Source: Chloroflexota bacterium
GTDB taxonomy: Bacteria; Chloroflexota; Anaerolineae; CG2-30-64-16
Assembly (NCBI GenBank): GCA_029555885.1
Contig: JAKPQT010000436.1
Coordinates: 1-16,010 of the forward strand
DNA length: 16,010 nt
Direction of reading: 5' to 3'
The notes under the pieces are model-generated. The model worked only from the letters and a program-made list of their open reading frames with translations, had not been told where the DNA came from and searched no databases. The translations under genes and the position numbers were made by a program. The stretch's first letter is position 1. Each line of letters begins with the position of its first letter. Shown piece by piece: positions 1 through 6,808 of the stretch.

Positions 1-172
1 CCTCCGAGACCGTCGGCGCCCACAGCCCCATATCGGCCATTGCCTTGATGATGTCTTCGGGGATGTGGCTGTTGTCGTCGATTTCGCGCGTGCGCGGGGC
101 AATTTTCTTTTGCGCAAAGTCATGGACGGCCTTGCGCCACATCTGTTCTTCTTTGGTCCAACCGAAATCCAT
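1..172 (-). CDS. Acyl-CoA dehydrogenase, N-terminal fragment (runs off left edge)
   Basis: Only the first 57 or so codons are in the window; the rest lies beyond base 1. The product begins MDFGWTKEEQMWRKAV and continues with DFAQKKIAPRTREID and an IPEDIIKAMADMGLW stretch. This is the usual helical N-terminal domain of acyl-CoA dehydrogenases, FAD flavoenzymes that oxidise acyl-CoA to the 2-enoyl-CoA. The catalytic base and FAD-binding segments are outside the window, so substrate class cannot be judged. The ATG at 172-170 is preceded by a strong Shine-Dalgarno AAGGAGG about 5 nt upstream, which fixes the start. The CBS-domain gene ends 68 bp upstream on the same strand, so co-transcription is possible. 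The family call is good; the exact enzyme is unknown. Confidence 0.8.
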   Translation of the reverse strand, partial: MDFGWTKEEQMWRKAVHDFAQKKIAPRTREIDDNSHIPEDIIKAMADMGLWAPTVSE

Positions 173-240
173 GCCTTCCTCCTTGAAGTACGGGTGCGGG
201 GGACTGCCAGCGGTGAGGCTGATCAGTTGCCGCGCTCGCT

Positions 241-663
241 TTATGAATCGTCGTAATCGCGCCGGGCAGCGAGTGCCTTGACAAGATCGGAACTGGAAAT
301 CACACCTGCCAGTTGGTGTTCTTCGATGACGATGGCGTTCTGAATGCGGAAGCGCGAGAAAAGCTGCGCGACGAACGGCAGCCGCAGGGTCGGATTGACC
401 ACGATGAGCGGCTTGATCATCACATCGGCCACCCGCGTGCGCGTCGCGGGCAGCGACCGTGCAATGACCTGGTACACAATCTCCTGGAAGGTGAGAATGC
501 CGTACGCGTCATCTTCGTCGGCGCGATCCACGATGGCGACCTGGCAGTCGCAGGCCATCATCGCGTCCACCGCCTCCTGGACGGTCGCCAGGGGCGTCAC
601 CAGGGCGTAGTTGCGGTTCATCACATCGCGCGCACGCAGCGAGTAGGTTTCGTGGGGTTGCAT
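241..663 (-). CDS. CBS-pair domain protein
   Basis: A 140-residue protein made almost entirely of two CBS motifs (a Bateman module). The first, at about residues 8-66, contains ARDVMNRNYALVTPLATVQEA and ends near YGILTFQEIV. The second, at about 76-135, contains VADVMIKPLIVVNPTLRL and ends AGVISSSDLVKAL. CBS pairs usually bind adenine nucleotides or related ligands and sense energy state; stand-alone versions like this one have no assigned partner. No membrane segment or extra catalytic domain is visible. The ATG at 663 has an SD-like AAAGGAG 7 nt upstream. It lies just upstream of the acyl-CoA dehydrogenase gene on the same strand, which hints at shared transcription but says nothing firm about role. 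Confidence 0.88.
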   Translation of the reverse strand: MQPHETYSLRARDVMNRNYALVTPLATVQEAVDAMMACDCQVAIVDRADEDDAYGILTFQEIVYQVIARSLPATRTRVADVMIKPLIVVNPTLRLPFVAQLFSRFRIQNAIVIEEHQLAGVISSSDLVKALAARRDYDDS

Positions 664-730
664 GCCAGGCTCCTTTACCTGAGTACTACAGCCGCCTGTC
701 AGACAGGGTTGAGAGGATGAGCATACCCGT

Positions 731-757
731 AATCCTGATCATCCCGTCAATCCTGTC
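731..757. repeat. Decayed single arm of the ACAGGAT repeat (family D)
   Basis: In the 117-bp spacer between the CBS gene and chrA, the minus strand reads GACAGGATTGACGGGATGAT followed by CAGGATT. It resembles one arm of the perfect inverted repeat at 5840-5896 (GGACAGGATTTACAGGAT). No matching second arm is present, so this looks like a degenerate or half copy. The rest of the spacer holds nothing recognisable. Confidence 0.45.
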
Positions 758-780
758 GAATTGGAAGAAGTGTGCTCATT

Positions 781-1926
781 CTACCACAGGAGCCGCCCGG
801 ACAGTAGCCCAACGATTGCGCCACCCAGCACAAGCCATACTGAGTTGAGCCTGAAGAGGAACAACAGCGCCCCTGCGGCGGCGGCCAGGACGATGGTCAG
901 TGGATCGAGCAGCGTCGCGCGGGCGAGCTGAAAGGTCACGGCAGCCATCAGGCCCAGCGAGGCGGCGTTGATGCCGTCGAGGAATGCGCCTGCCCACACT
1001 GACGCACGCAGCCGGGGGATGAGCGGGTTGCTGACTGCGACGAAGATGAAGGCAGGCAGGAAGATACCCACGGTCGCGAGGATGCCGCCCGGCACGCCGC
1101 CGAGGATGTAGCCGATGAACGTCGCGGTCGTGAAGAGCGGCCCTGGCGTGACCTGGCCGATGGCGACCGCGTCCAGTAGTTGCGCTTGAGTCAGCCAGCC
1201 CAGCCGCTCGACGAACTCCGCCTGGAGGAAGGCGATCAGCACGTAGCCGCCGCCGTAGAGCACCGCGCCGATCTTGAGGAAGGAGGTGAACAGGATCGGC
1301 AGGCTGAATGGCACAACCGCCAGTAGGGGCAGACCTGCGTGTCTGCCCACTTCGGCTAGCAACGCGACCGGGCCGAACGCAGCCAGCGTTCCCCCACGGT
1401 TGCGCAGGCGTGCAGCGTTCTTGCCCAACATGACGACCAGGCCGCCCGCAGCGAGCAACAGCAGCTCGTTGACCCCGACGAAGTAAAACGTAATGACTGC
1501 CAACCCAATCAGGCCGGTCCAGATGTCCTTGACGGCCTTGCGGCCCAGCAGCCAGAGCGCCTGCACGATGATGCCGATGACGACGGGCTTGACGCCATAG
1601 AGCAGCCAGCCCACCTGGGGCAGCGCGCCGAAGCGGACATAGGCCCACGACAGGGCCAGCACCATGCTCATGGCCGGCAGGATGAACGCTGCGCCGCCCG
1701 CGATGAACCCCGGCCAGCCCGCGCGCAGGAAGCCGATGTGGATCGCCATCTCGGTCGAGTTCGGGCCCGGGATCAGGTTCGTCGCGCCGAGCAGATCGAG
1801 GAACTTCTGCTCATCCAGCCAGCGGCGGCGCACGACCACCTCATCGTGCATCATGCCGACGTGCGCGGCCGGTCCGCCGAAACCGATGAGGCCGAGCTTC
1901 AGGAATAACAGAATGACATCACGCAT
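781..1926 (-). CDS. chrA: Chromate transporter, CHR family (ChrA-like)
   Basis: A 381-residue integral membrane protein with the two-halves layout of long-chain CHR transporters, which export chromate (or sulfate-like oxyanions) from the cytoplasm. The N-terminal half carries FGGPAAH at residues 16-22 and LIPGPNSTE at 51-59. The second half repeats the pattern with KIGAVLYGGGYVLI and AIGQVTPGPLFT. Most of the rest is hydrophobic. The length is normal for a fused two-domain CHR protein. The inter-half linker (about residues 192-201) is encoded by a small palindromic repeat. The start at 1926 has only a weak GAGA upstream. Substrate is assumed from the family; many ChrA-like proteins have not been tested. 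No chrB or other chromate-resistance gene is visible nearby. Confidence 0.9.
   Translation of the reverse strand: MRDVILLFLKLGLIGFGGPAAHVGMMHDEVVVRRRWLDEQKFLDLLGATNLIPGPNSTEMAIHIGFLRAGWPGFIAGGAAFILPAMSMVLALSWAYVRFGALPQVGWLLYGVKPVVIGIIVQALWLLGRKAVKDIWTGLIGLAVITFYFVGVNELLLLAAGGLVVMLGKNAARLRNRGGTLAAFGPVALLAEVGRHAGLPLLAVVPFSLPILFTSFLKIGAVLYGGGYVLIAFLQAEFVERLGWLTQAQLLDAVAIGQVTPGPLFTTATFIGYILGGVPGGILATVGIFLPAFIFVAVSNPLIPRLRASVWAGAFLDGINAASLGLMAAVTFQLARATLLDPLTIVLAAAAGALLFLFRLNSVWLVLGGAIVGLLSGRLLW
1326..1348. repeat. Intragenic palindrome in the chrA linker
   Basis: GGGCAGAC (1327-1334) and GTCTGCCC (1341-1348) form an 8-bp hairpin with loop CTGCGT. It falls in frame between the two CHR halves and encodes GRHAGLP. 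A similar GGGGCAGAC/GTCTGCCC hairpin is, from memory, a dispersed repeat in several environmental bacterial genomes. It probably entered here because the linker tolerates insertion. Confidence 0.5.
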
Positions 1927-1948
1927 GCACTTGTCTCATTGAAGGGTT

Positions 1949-2069
1949 AATAGAACGCTGATCGTCATGATGGACGCTGATCTTTCTGTTTCTTTCATTA
2001 GAGCAAATATCAGCGTACATCATGACGATCAGGGCCAACTGCAGGTTGGCACGTTATCAGCGTTCTATT
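1949..2069. repeat. Family A inverted repeat, copy 1 (chrA/GNAT spacer)
   Basis: The left arm starts AATAGAACGCTGAT and continues CGTCATGATGGACGCTGAT. The right arm is its reverse complement, ending ATCAGCGTTCTATT. The right arm has about 24 extra bases holding a nested hairpin, GCCAAC (2034-2039), loop TGCAG, GTTGGC (2045-2050). The element fills nearly all of the space between the start of chrA (1926) and the stop of the GNAT gene, whose TAG stop lies inside the repeat end. No U-tract follows, so a classical intrinsic terminator is not evident. Confidence 0.85.
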
Positions 2070-2859
2070 CATCGTCTGTAGCGGGCTGCCAGTTGTACGC
2101 GGTGGCAGTCGTGAGGTGGATGAAGCCGTGCTTCTGCAGGATGGGCCGGCTCATGGGGCTGGCGTCCACCGTGAGGAAGCGGAATCCGCGGGCTCGGGCC
2201 TCCTGCGCGCGCACGGCCAGCAGCGCGGTGTAATAGCCGCGGCGGCGGTAGGCAGCGAGCGTCGAGCCGCCCCACAACGATGCGAACTGCGTCCCCGGAT
2301 GGAAGCGGATCCAAGCGGCGGACACAGCCTGCCCGTCCACATAGGCCGCATACAGCCGCATGATGTCGCCCGGCGCGTTCAGCTCCAGCGTCAGCATCTC
2401 CGCCAGCCACGACTTGTCCTCGTTCCAGACGGCCTCTTCCAGCGCGACCACGTCCGCGATGCCCGCGGGTTCGGTGAGGCGGCGAATCTCCGGCGGCACC
2501 GGCTGCCAGTAGACTGCGGGCGCGACGTCCATATCGAGCACCATCACCGACTCCGGCTCGTCGGGCACGAAGCCGTGAACCAGCAGGCGCGCCGGCAGGT
2601 CGGCGGGCCGGTCGTGGCTGTAGAGCTTCCACTCCACTTCCATGTCCAGCGCGGCAAAGTAGTCGCGCTGCTCCGCGATGACCCGGTCGGCGTTGCTCTC
2701 GTCGAGCTGCGAATAGAGGATGGCGCCGCCGCCAAGCCCCCCGTTCTCGTCCGGGACGTGGCGGACGACCTCCGGCGTGACCTCGCGCCGTGTGCCGTAG
2801 TACGTCACATCCCGGCGCTGCTCCCGGTCGAAAACCGCCAACAACTCATTCCTATCCAT
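2065..2859 (-). CDS. GNAT family N-acetyltransferase
   Basis: A 264-residue protein whose C-terminal half is a GNAT fold. A beta strand (FASLWGGSTLAAY, about 192-204) is followed by the acetyl-CoA pyrophosphate-binding motif A RRRGYYTALL at about 205-214. Then come LTVDASPMSRPILQKHGF, the usual motif B region, and an aromatic end (TAYNW). The N-terminal 120 residues are acidic and mixed, perhaps a degenerate GNAT-like half. Such proteins transfer an acetyl group from acetyl-CoA to an amine; the acceptor cannot be read from sequence. The start at 2859 has no strong SD, only GAGAG upstream. Its stop codon TAG is part of the AATAGAAC end of the family A repeat. The family is secure, the role unknown. 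Confidence 0.82.
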   Translation of the reverse strand: MDRNELLAVFDREQRRDVTYYGTRREVTPEVVRHVPDENGGLGGGAILYSQLDESNADRVIAEQRDYFAALDMEVEWKLYSHDRPADLPARLLVHGFVPDEPESVMVLDMDVAPAVYWQPVPPEIRRLTEPAGIADVVALEEAVWNEDKSWLAEMLTLELNAPGDIMRLYAAYVDGQAVSAAWIRFHPGTQFASLWGGSTLAAYRRRGYYTALLAVRAQEARARGFRFLTVDASPMSRPILQKHGFIHLTTATAYNWQPATDDE

Positions 2860-2880
2860 GCATTACTCTCATTCAGGGCG

Positions 2881-2959
2881 AATAGAACGCTGAAAACGCT
2901 GATGGTCATGATAGACGATCAGCGTTCATCATGATTATCAGCGTCATCAGCGTTCTATT
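2881..2959. repeat. Family A inverted repeat, copy 2 (GNAT/SMP-30 spacer)
   Basis: The left arm AATAGAACGCTGAAAACGCT is matched by a right arm ending CATCAGCGTTCTATT, with inner TCATGATAGACGATCAGCG against CAGCGTTCATCATGA. It is a near-continuous imperfect palindrome of about 79 bp without the nested GCCAA hairpin found in copies 1 and 4. It overlaps the last codons and stop of the SMP-30 gene. Confidence 0.85.
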
Positions 2960-3804
2960 TCAGGCGGCCGGCCCGCGACGCGCGTGCGGATGCGGTAGAC
3001 CGACGTGCGCGCGGTGATGTACAGCGAGCGGCCGTCGTCGCCCCATGCACAATTGGCCGGCGTCTCGGGCAGTGGAATCAGCCCGCGGAAGGTCGCGTCG
3101 GGTGCAAAGGTCCAAATGCCGAGCGCGTTGGTGACGTACAGGTTGCCCTCGACATCGACCTTCATGCCGTCGGGCGAGCCCGGCTCCGGGTGCGCCACAT
3201 CCGCGAACAGCCGGCTGTTGTGCAGCGTGCCGTCCGCTGCGACATCGTAAACCTGTACGCGGAACGCGCGTGAGTCACCGACGTACAGCACGGACTCGTC
3301 CGGCGCGAACGCCAGGCCGTTGGGCCGGTTGAAGTCCGAGGCGACCAGGACCGGTTCGCCTCCGGGACGGACGCAGTACACCGCGTTGACGGGCTGCTCC
3401 TGCTGCGCCGGCTCGATGCCGTACGGCGGGTCGGTGAAGTAGACCAGCCCATCGGAGCGCACGACGACGTCGTTCGGGCTGTTGAGCCATTTGCCGCCGT
3501 ACTTATCGACCAGCGTCCGCGCGCCGCCGTCGTGGCCCTCCACGATGTCGGCAACGGACACGCGGCGGTTGCCGTGTTCGCAGGCGAGCAGCCGGCCCTG
3601 GCGGTCCAGCGTCAGGCCGTTGCTGTGGCCGCTCGGCTCGCGCCACACGCTGATGTCGCCGTCTGCGGTCAGCCTGTAGATGCGGCTGGCCGGGATGTCG
3701 CTGAACAGCAGGAAGCCGTCCGGCAGCCACACGGGCCCTTCGGTGAACTGGAAGCCGCTCGCGATACGCTCCGGCTCCCCGATGTGCAGGTCTGAGATTT
3801 CCAT
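2947..3804 (-). CDS. SMP-30/gluconolactonase/LRE family protein
   Basis: A six-bladed beta-propeller lactonase of about 285 residues, the normal length. Family landmarks are visible: FTEGPVW near residue 20 (the Glu is a metal ligand), NSPNDVVV near 108, RPNGLAFAPDESVLYV near 160, and SPDGMKVDVEGNLYVT near 210 (Asp ligand). Members hydrolyse sugar lactones such as gluconolactone using a divalent metal. No signal peptide is seen, so it is probably cytoplasmic. Two ATGs lie in tandem (3807 and 3804); AGGAG sits 3 nt from the first and 6 nt from the second, so the second is preferred. The last four residues (EIER) and the TGA stop are encoded by a family A repeat. A role in sugar-acid catabolism fits the nearby carbohydrate genes, but the true lactone is unknown. 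Confidence 0.88.
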   Translation of the reverse strand: MEISDLHIGEPERIASGFQFTEGPVWLPDGFLLFSDIPASRIYRLTADGDISVWREPSGHSNGLTLDRQGRLLACEHGNRRVSVADIVEGHDGGARTLVDKYGGKWLNSPNDVVVRSDGLVYFTDPPYGIEPAQQEQPVNAVYCVRPGGEPVLVASDFNRPNGLAFAPDESVLYVGDSRAFRVQVYDVAADGTLHNSRLFADVAHPEPGSPDGMKVDVEGNLYVTNALGIWTFAPDATFRGLIPLPETPANCAWGDDGRSLYITARTSVYRIRTRVAGRPPEIER

Positions 3805-3820
3805 CATTGTCTCCTATTTC

Positions 3821-3891
3821 ACCGCAAAGACGCGAAGGACACGAAGAAACGCAAAGAACATAGAACTTGGCGTTCTTAGCGTCTTTGCGGT
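3821..3891. repeat. Family B inverted repeat (SMP-30/URO-D spacer)
   Basis: ACCGCAAAGACGC (3821-3833) and GCGTCTTTGCGGT (3879-3891) are a perfect 13-bp inverted pair. The interior is less well matched (GAAGGACACGAAG and AACGCAAAGAAC against GGCGTTCTTAGC). Elements of this CGCAAAGACGC type are, from memory, scattered in many environmental genomes. It fills the gap between the two flanking minus-strand genes. Confidence 0.85.
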
Positions 3892-3902
3892 TCAGGCGCG
3901 TC

Positions 3903-4988
3903 TCAATGCGCGCGGCGTGCGGCCCACTTCTCCAGTTTCCTCAGCATATCCTCCGCGGCCTCGCGCGACGGCACCTCGCCAATCGAGAGGAGGACGCCGT
4001 GCGGGTCGAGCGCCTCGATGATCGTGTCGATCTCGGAGAACTTGCAGAGCACCTGGACGGCCTTGCCCGCCGCCTGCACCCGCTGGTACACCGGAATCCA
4101 ACGCGCGAACTCCTCGCGGCCCGCGCCGGGGACCCACTGGATGGCATCCAGCTCGGGGATGGCGAGGAGCGTGTCGAGGTGGCGCAGCGCGCCCGGCCCG
4201 TCCACGTGGTAGATGGAGCGGTCGAGGAAGCGGCACTCGCGGATAATGCCGGGCAGGAAGACGTCCTCAAACATCCGGCGGCTGACCATGCCGGAGAAGT
4301 CGTTGGAAGGGATATAGTATTTCTCGTCGCATACGAGGGTCGTCCACGACGAGATAGGCTGGCCAGCCGCGCGCAGCTTGTCGTAGAAGATATCGTACAG
4401 GGCGAAGTAGTCTGCCTCGACGCGCGGGAGCAGAGCCTTGACCTCATCGACGTGCTCGATCATGTCCAGGGCGAGGCGCTGCGGGTCACGGAATGCGGCC
4501 AGGCAGTCGCCGCCCGGATGCCAGTCGGTCATGCCGGTGATGAACTTGCCTCGGCCGACGGCCAGCAAGGCGTCGGTCATCTCGTGCAGCTTCTTGAGAT
4601 AGGGGCTGTCCCAGTCCAGCACGAGCTTGTCAACGTCGGCCCAGTCGTCGAGGATGGGCAGCGTCCAGCTCGTGCCGTAGTCACCGAACTCGATGGGGCA
4701 GCCGTAGAACGCGCTGAGCACCTCCGGCCCCAGGTTCGGGAACGCGACCGGCATGGTGTCGCCCAGGAACTCGTGGTTGGTCATGCTGGCGAGCGCGAGC
4801 TCCGCCTGGTATTCGGCGTCCATCCAGCGGTCGCGCGGGGTCGCGTGATGCGAAGGCGGCAGCGGCACGCACTCCTCCGGCGGCCGGGCCAGCCCGAACT
4901 GCGCGAGCGGCCGGTCGATCAGCTCGCACTCCCAGAAGGCGTCGATGCGCTGTTTGCACTTTTCGTAGTCGGGTTTGAAGTCGAGCAT
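3903..4988 (-). CDS. Uroporphyrinogen decarboxylase-like (URO-D superfamily) protein
   Basis: A 361-residue protein resembling the URO-D/corrinoid methyltransferase superfamily rather than housekeeping HemE. The features are a long N-terminal region with WMDAEYQAELALASM and LGDTMPVAFPNLGPE, then GKFITGMTDWHPGGDCLAAFRD, and a C-terminal barrel region IYHVDGPGALRHLDTLL followed by AIQWVPGAG. HemE-specific N-terminal motifs were not found. Members outside haem synthesis often sit in sugar or methyl-compound gene clusters and have no proven reaction, so decarboxylase activity should not be assumed. The start at 4988 has GAGG about 6 nt upstream. It sits between the SMP-30 and methyltransferase-like genes, separated from both by repeats. 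The superfamily call is moderate to good. Confidence 0.72.
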   Translation of the reverse strand: MLDFKPDYEKCKQRIDAFWECELIDRPLAQFGLARPPEECVPLPPSHHATPRDRWMDAEYQAELALASMTNHEFLGDTMPVAFPNLGPEVLSAFYGCPIEFGDYGTSWTLPILDDWADVDKLVLDWDSPYLKKLHEMTDALLAVGRGKFITGMTDWHPGGDCLAAFRDPQRLALDMIEHVDEVKALLPRVEADYFALYDIFYDKLRAAGQPISSWTTLVCDEKYYIPSNDFSGMVSRRMFEDVFLPGIIRECRFLDRSIYHVDGPGALRHLDTLLAIPELDAIQWVPGAGREEFARWIPVYQRVQAAGKAVQVLCKFSEIDTIIEALDPHGVLLSIGEVPSREAAEDMLRKLEKWAARRAH

Positions 4989-5002
4989 GCAGAACCTCGA
5001 GT

Positions 5003-5107
5003 GAATTGGGAATTACGAATTACGAATGAGTAACCAGTAACGAGTAAGGAGAGTGCCTTCGATTCATCGTTACGCATTCCTAATTCCTCATTCGTAATTC
5101 CTAATTC
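5003..5107. repeat. Family C inverted repeat (AATTACGAAT type)
   Basis: The left arm GAATTGGGAATTACGAATTA and then CGAATGAGTAACCAGTAACG is matched on the other strand by AGAATTAGGAATTACGAATG and then AGGAATTAGGAATGCGTAAC. It is AT-rich against GC-rich surroundings and occupies nearly the whole spacer between two minus-strand genes. The GAGTAACCAGTAACGAG part recurs at 13398-13442. Confidence 0.8.
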
Positions 5108-5110
5108 TTG

Positions 5111-5827
5111 TTACCACACACCAGGTATTAACCTGTACCTTACCCGTCGGGCATAGTCGGCGTAGCCGGGCAGTTCGGCCTGCAGGGTGCGGTCTTCCAG
5201 TGCGGTGCGCAGCACCAGGAGAGCCACCTCGATGAGCACCGGCACGAAGCCCCACAGCGTGCCGAGCAGCAGCGGCGTCATCACGTAATAGAGCAGCCCA
5301 CCTGCATAACCTGGATGGCGCACGAAGCGATACGGGCCGGACGAGACGACCGTGTGCCCCCGGTCGCGCTGGATGCGCACTACCGTGGAGAAGAAGCGGT
5401 TGGTAATCAGCGCCCAGAGGCTGAAGGCATAGCCTGCGATGAGCAGGACGAGTGCCGTCCACTTGAGCCAGGGCGCCACCGGGCCGGAAGCCTGCCAGCG
5501 GTAATCCAGCCCGCAGACGATCAGCACAACGGTTGGCAGCAAGAGCGCGACGATGGGCACGAGCTTGCGATCCCACGCCTTAGCGCCCTCGCCCTCCGTG
5601 AAACGCCCGCGTTCCGCTGCCAGGTCCGGTTGCTTGAGCAGGATCAGCATCCGGCTCGCCACTGCGGCCGCGACGCTGATCACCGCATAGACCCAGGCCA
5701 TCGGCCAATCCAGCGTGCCCGCGGCCAGGAACAGGATTGCCGGCGTGAGCAGCGAGTAGACGAGAAAGCCGATGACGGTGCGTGCCGTCAGGGTTGCACG
5801 AATGGGCGTTTGAGCGGCTGAAGTCAT
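5111..5827 (-). CDS. Isoprenylcysteine carboxyl methyltransferase-like membrane protein
   Basis: A 238-residue membrane protein with about five to six hydrophobic segments (near 17-36, 42-60, 89-107, 120-141, 176-208). Near the C-terminus is the ICMT/PEMT-type SAM-binding signature GHTVVSSGPYRFVRHPGY (157-174). An EDRTLQAELPGYADYARRV segment (211-229) and a YRLIPGVW end follow, typical of this superfamily. Such proteins methylate lipids, prenylated groups or small hydrophobic molecules at the membrane; bacterial substrates are mostly unknown. The length is normal. The start at 5827 has an AGAGGT ribosome-binding site 4 nt upstream. The neighbours, a URO-D-like gene and an SDR, do not reveal its substrate. 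Confidence 0.85.
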   Translation of the reverse strand: MTSAAQTPIRATLTARTVIGFLVYSLLTPAILFLAAGTLDWPMAWVYAVISVAAAVASRMLILLKQPDLAAERGRFTEGEGAKAWDRKLVPIVALLLPTVVLIVCGLDYRWQASGPVAPWLKWTALVLLIAGYAFSLWALITNRFFSTVVRIQRDRGHTVVSSGPYRFVRHPGYAGGLLYYVMTPLLLGTLWGFVPVLIEVALLVLRTALEDRTLQAELPGYADYARRVRYRLIPGVW

Positions 5828-5839
5828 GTTTACCTCTTG

Positions 5840-5896
5840 GGACAGGATTTACAGGATTGACTGGATTTTATGTCTCTTATCCTGTAAATCCTGTCC
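5840..5896. repeat. Family D perfect inverted repeat
   Basis: GGACAGGATTTACAGGAT (5840-5857) and ATCCTGTAAATCCTGTCC (5879-5896) form a perfect 18-bp stem with a 21-nt loop. It spans the gap between the methyltransferase-like gene start and the SDR stop. No T-run follows on the minus strand, so it is better called a dispersed palindromic repeat than a terminator. Confidence 0.88.
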
Positions 5897-5903
5897 AATA
5901 ACA

Positions 5904-6773
5904 CTACTGTGACATGCGCCAGCCGCCGCCGGCGTACAGCAGTTGGCCGGTGAGCCAGTGCGCCTGCTCCGAGGCCAGCAGCACGATCACGTCTGCCACG
6001 TCGCGCGGCTCGCCCACCCGGCCCAGCGGCGTGCCGCGCTCGATTTCCGCTGCCAGCTCCGGCGAGATGTAGCCGGTCTGGATCGGGCCCGGCGCGACGA
6101 CGTTAACCGTCACGCCGTAGCGTCCCATTTCCGCCGCGGCCGACCGGCTGTACGACTCGATCGCGTGCTTGCTCGCGGCATAGCTGATGTTGTCCGGGTG
6201 CGCATGGGCTGCGTCCGTGCTGATGTTGATGATGCGGCCCCACGTTGCACCCCGGCGGATATGGCGGGCCAGGTACTCGGTCATCAGCAGCGCGACCGCG
6301 CGCGCGTTGATGGCGAAGTGCGCGTCGATGCTCTCCGCAGTGGGCAGGCGGACGGGGAAGCCCGTTTCCCTCACGTGCGCCGGGTCGAACGTCTCCAACT
6401 GGTCGTGAGTGTGGTTGGCGACCAGGATGTCCACCGGGCCGAGCTCAGCCTCGCAGCGGTCGAACAGTGCCGGAATGATCGCTGCATCGGCCAGGTCGGC
6501 CGGCCACGCAGCCGCGCGGCCGCCTGCTGCTCGGATGCGCGCAATCAACCCCTCGGCGGACTGCTGCTGCATTGCCGCATAGAGCGCCGGGCCGCCCACC
6601 CCGGCCGCGCGCGCCGCGGCCAGCTCATCAGCCGAAAATGTGGTCGGGCCGATGTAATACGTGATAAACACCGCCGCACCCTCCGCGGCGAACGCCTCCG
6701 CGGTGGCCGCGCCGATGCCGTGGTTCGCACCCGTGATGAGGACGACTTTATCGGTGAGCTGCAGGTCGGTCAT
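5904..6773 (-). CDS. Short-chain dehydrogenase/reductase (SDR) family oxidoreductase
   Basis: A classical SDR of 289 residues. The Rossmann cofactor motif TGANHGIG is at 14-21 and the structural VANH motif, replacing the usual NNAG, is at 118-121. The catalytic tetrad is present: Asn 156 (INARA), Ser 185 (IINIST), Tyr 198 and Lys 202 (YAASK). VNVVAPGPIQTGY and LTGQLLYAGGGWRM close the fold. It catalyses an NAD(P)-dependent alcohol/ketone conversion, substrate unknown. There is an insert of about 25 residues after the second strand (TTFSADELAAARAAGVGGPA) compared with minimal SDRs. The ATG at 6773 has no SD, but a TATAAT ends 6 nt before it, so the mRNA may be leaderless. Neighbours suggest a sugar or lipid context only weakly. 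Confidence 0.9.
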   Translation of the reverse strand: MTDLQLTDKVVLITGANHGIGAATAEAFAAEGAAVFITYYIGPTTFSADELAAARAAGVGGPALYAAMQQQSAEGLIARIRAAGGRAAAWPADLADAAIIPALFDRCEAELGPVDILVANHTHDQLETFDPAHVRETGFPVRLPTAESIDAHFAINARAVALLMTEYLARHIRRGATWGRIINISTDAAHAHPDNISYAASKHAIESYSRSAAAEMGRYGVTVNVVAPGPIQTGYISPELAAEIERGTPLGRVGEPRDVADVIVLLASEQAHWLTGQLLYAGGGWRMSQ

Positions 6774-6779
6774 GCCTGG

Positions 6780-6808
6780 ATTATACGTGCAGTGGGTCAG
6801 CCGGGCAA
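6780..6808 (-). promoter_or_regulatory. Predicted sigma-70-type promoter for the SDR gene
   Basis: On the minus strand TTGCCC (6808-6803) is followed after exactly 17 nt by a perfect TATAAT (6785-6780). The ATG of the SDR begins 6 nt later, so transcription would start at or next to the start codon. The -35 overlaps the 3' end of the glycosyltransferase gene. No Shine-Dalgarno is present, in line with leaderless translation. Confidence 0.5.

Noticed and set aside
776..1648. A 290-residue minus-strand frame within chrA
   Set aside because: It is an alternative frame of the transporter gene with Arg/Pro-rich nonsense composition.
3867..5033. A 388-residue plus-strand open frame
   Set aside because: It lies antisense to the URO-D-like gene, starts in repeat DNA and shows no family-like residues; long antisense frames are common in GC-rich DNA.
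4999..5110. AATTACGAATTACGAAT repeats as a CRISPR array
   Set aside because: Units are short, imperfect and arranged as an inverted repeat without unique spacers; no cas gene is present.
5840..5896. Perfect 18-bp inverted repeat as an intrinsic terminator
   Set aside because: No run of T follows the stem on the minus strand, and a decayed relative exists at 731-757, so a dispersed repeat is the better reading.
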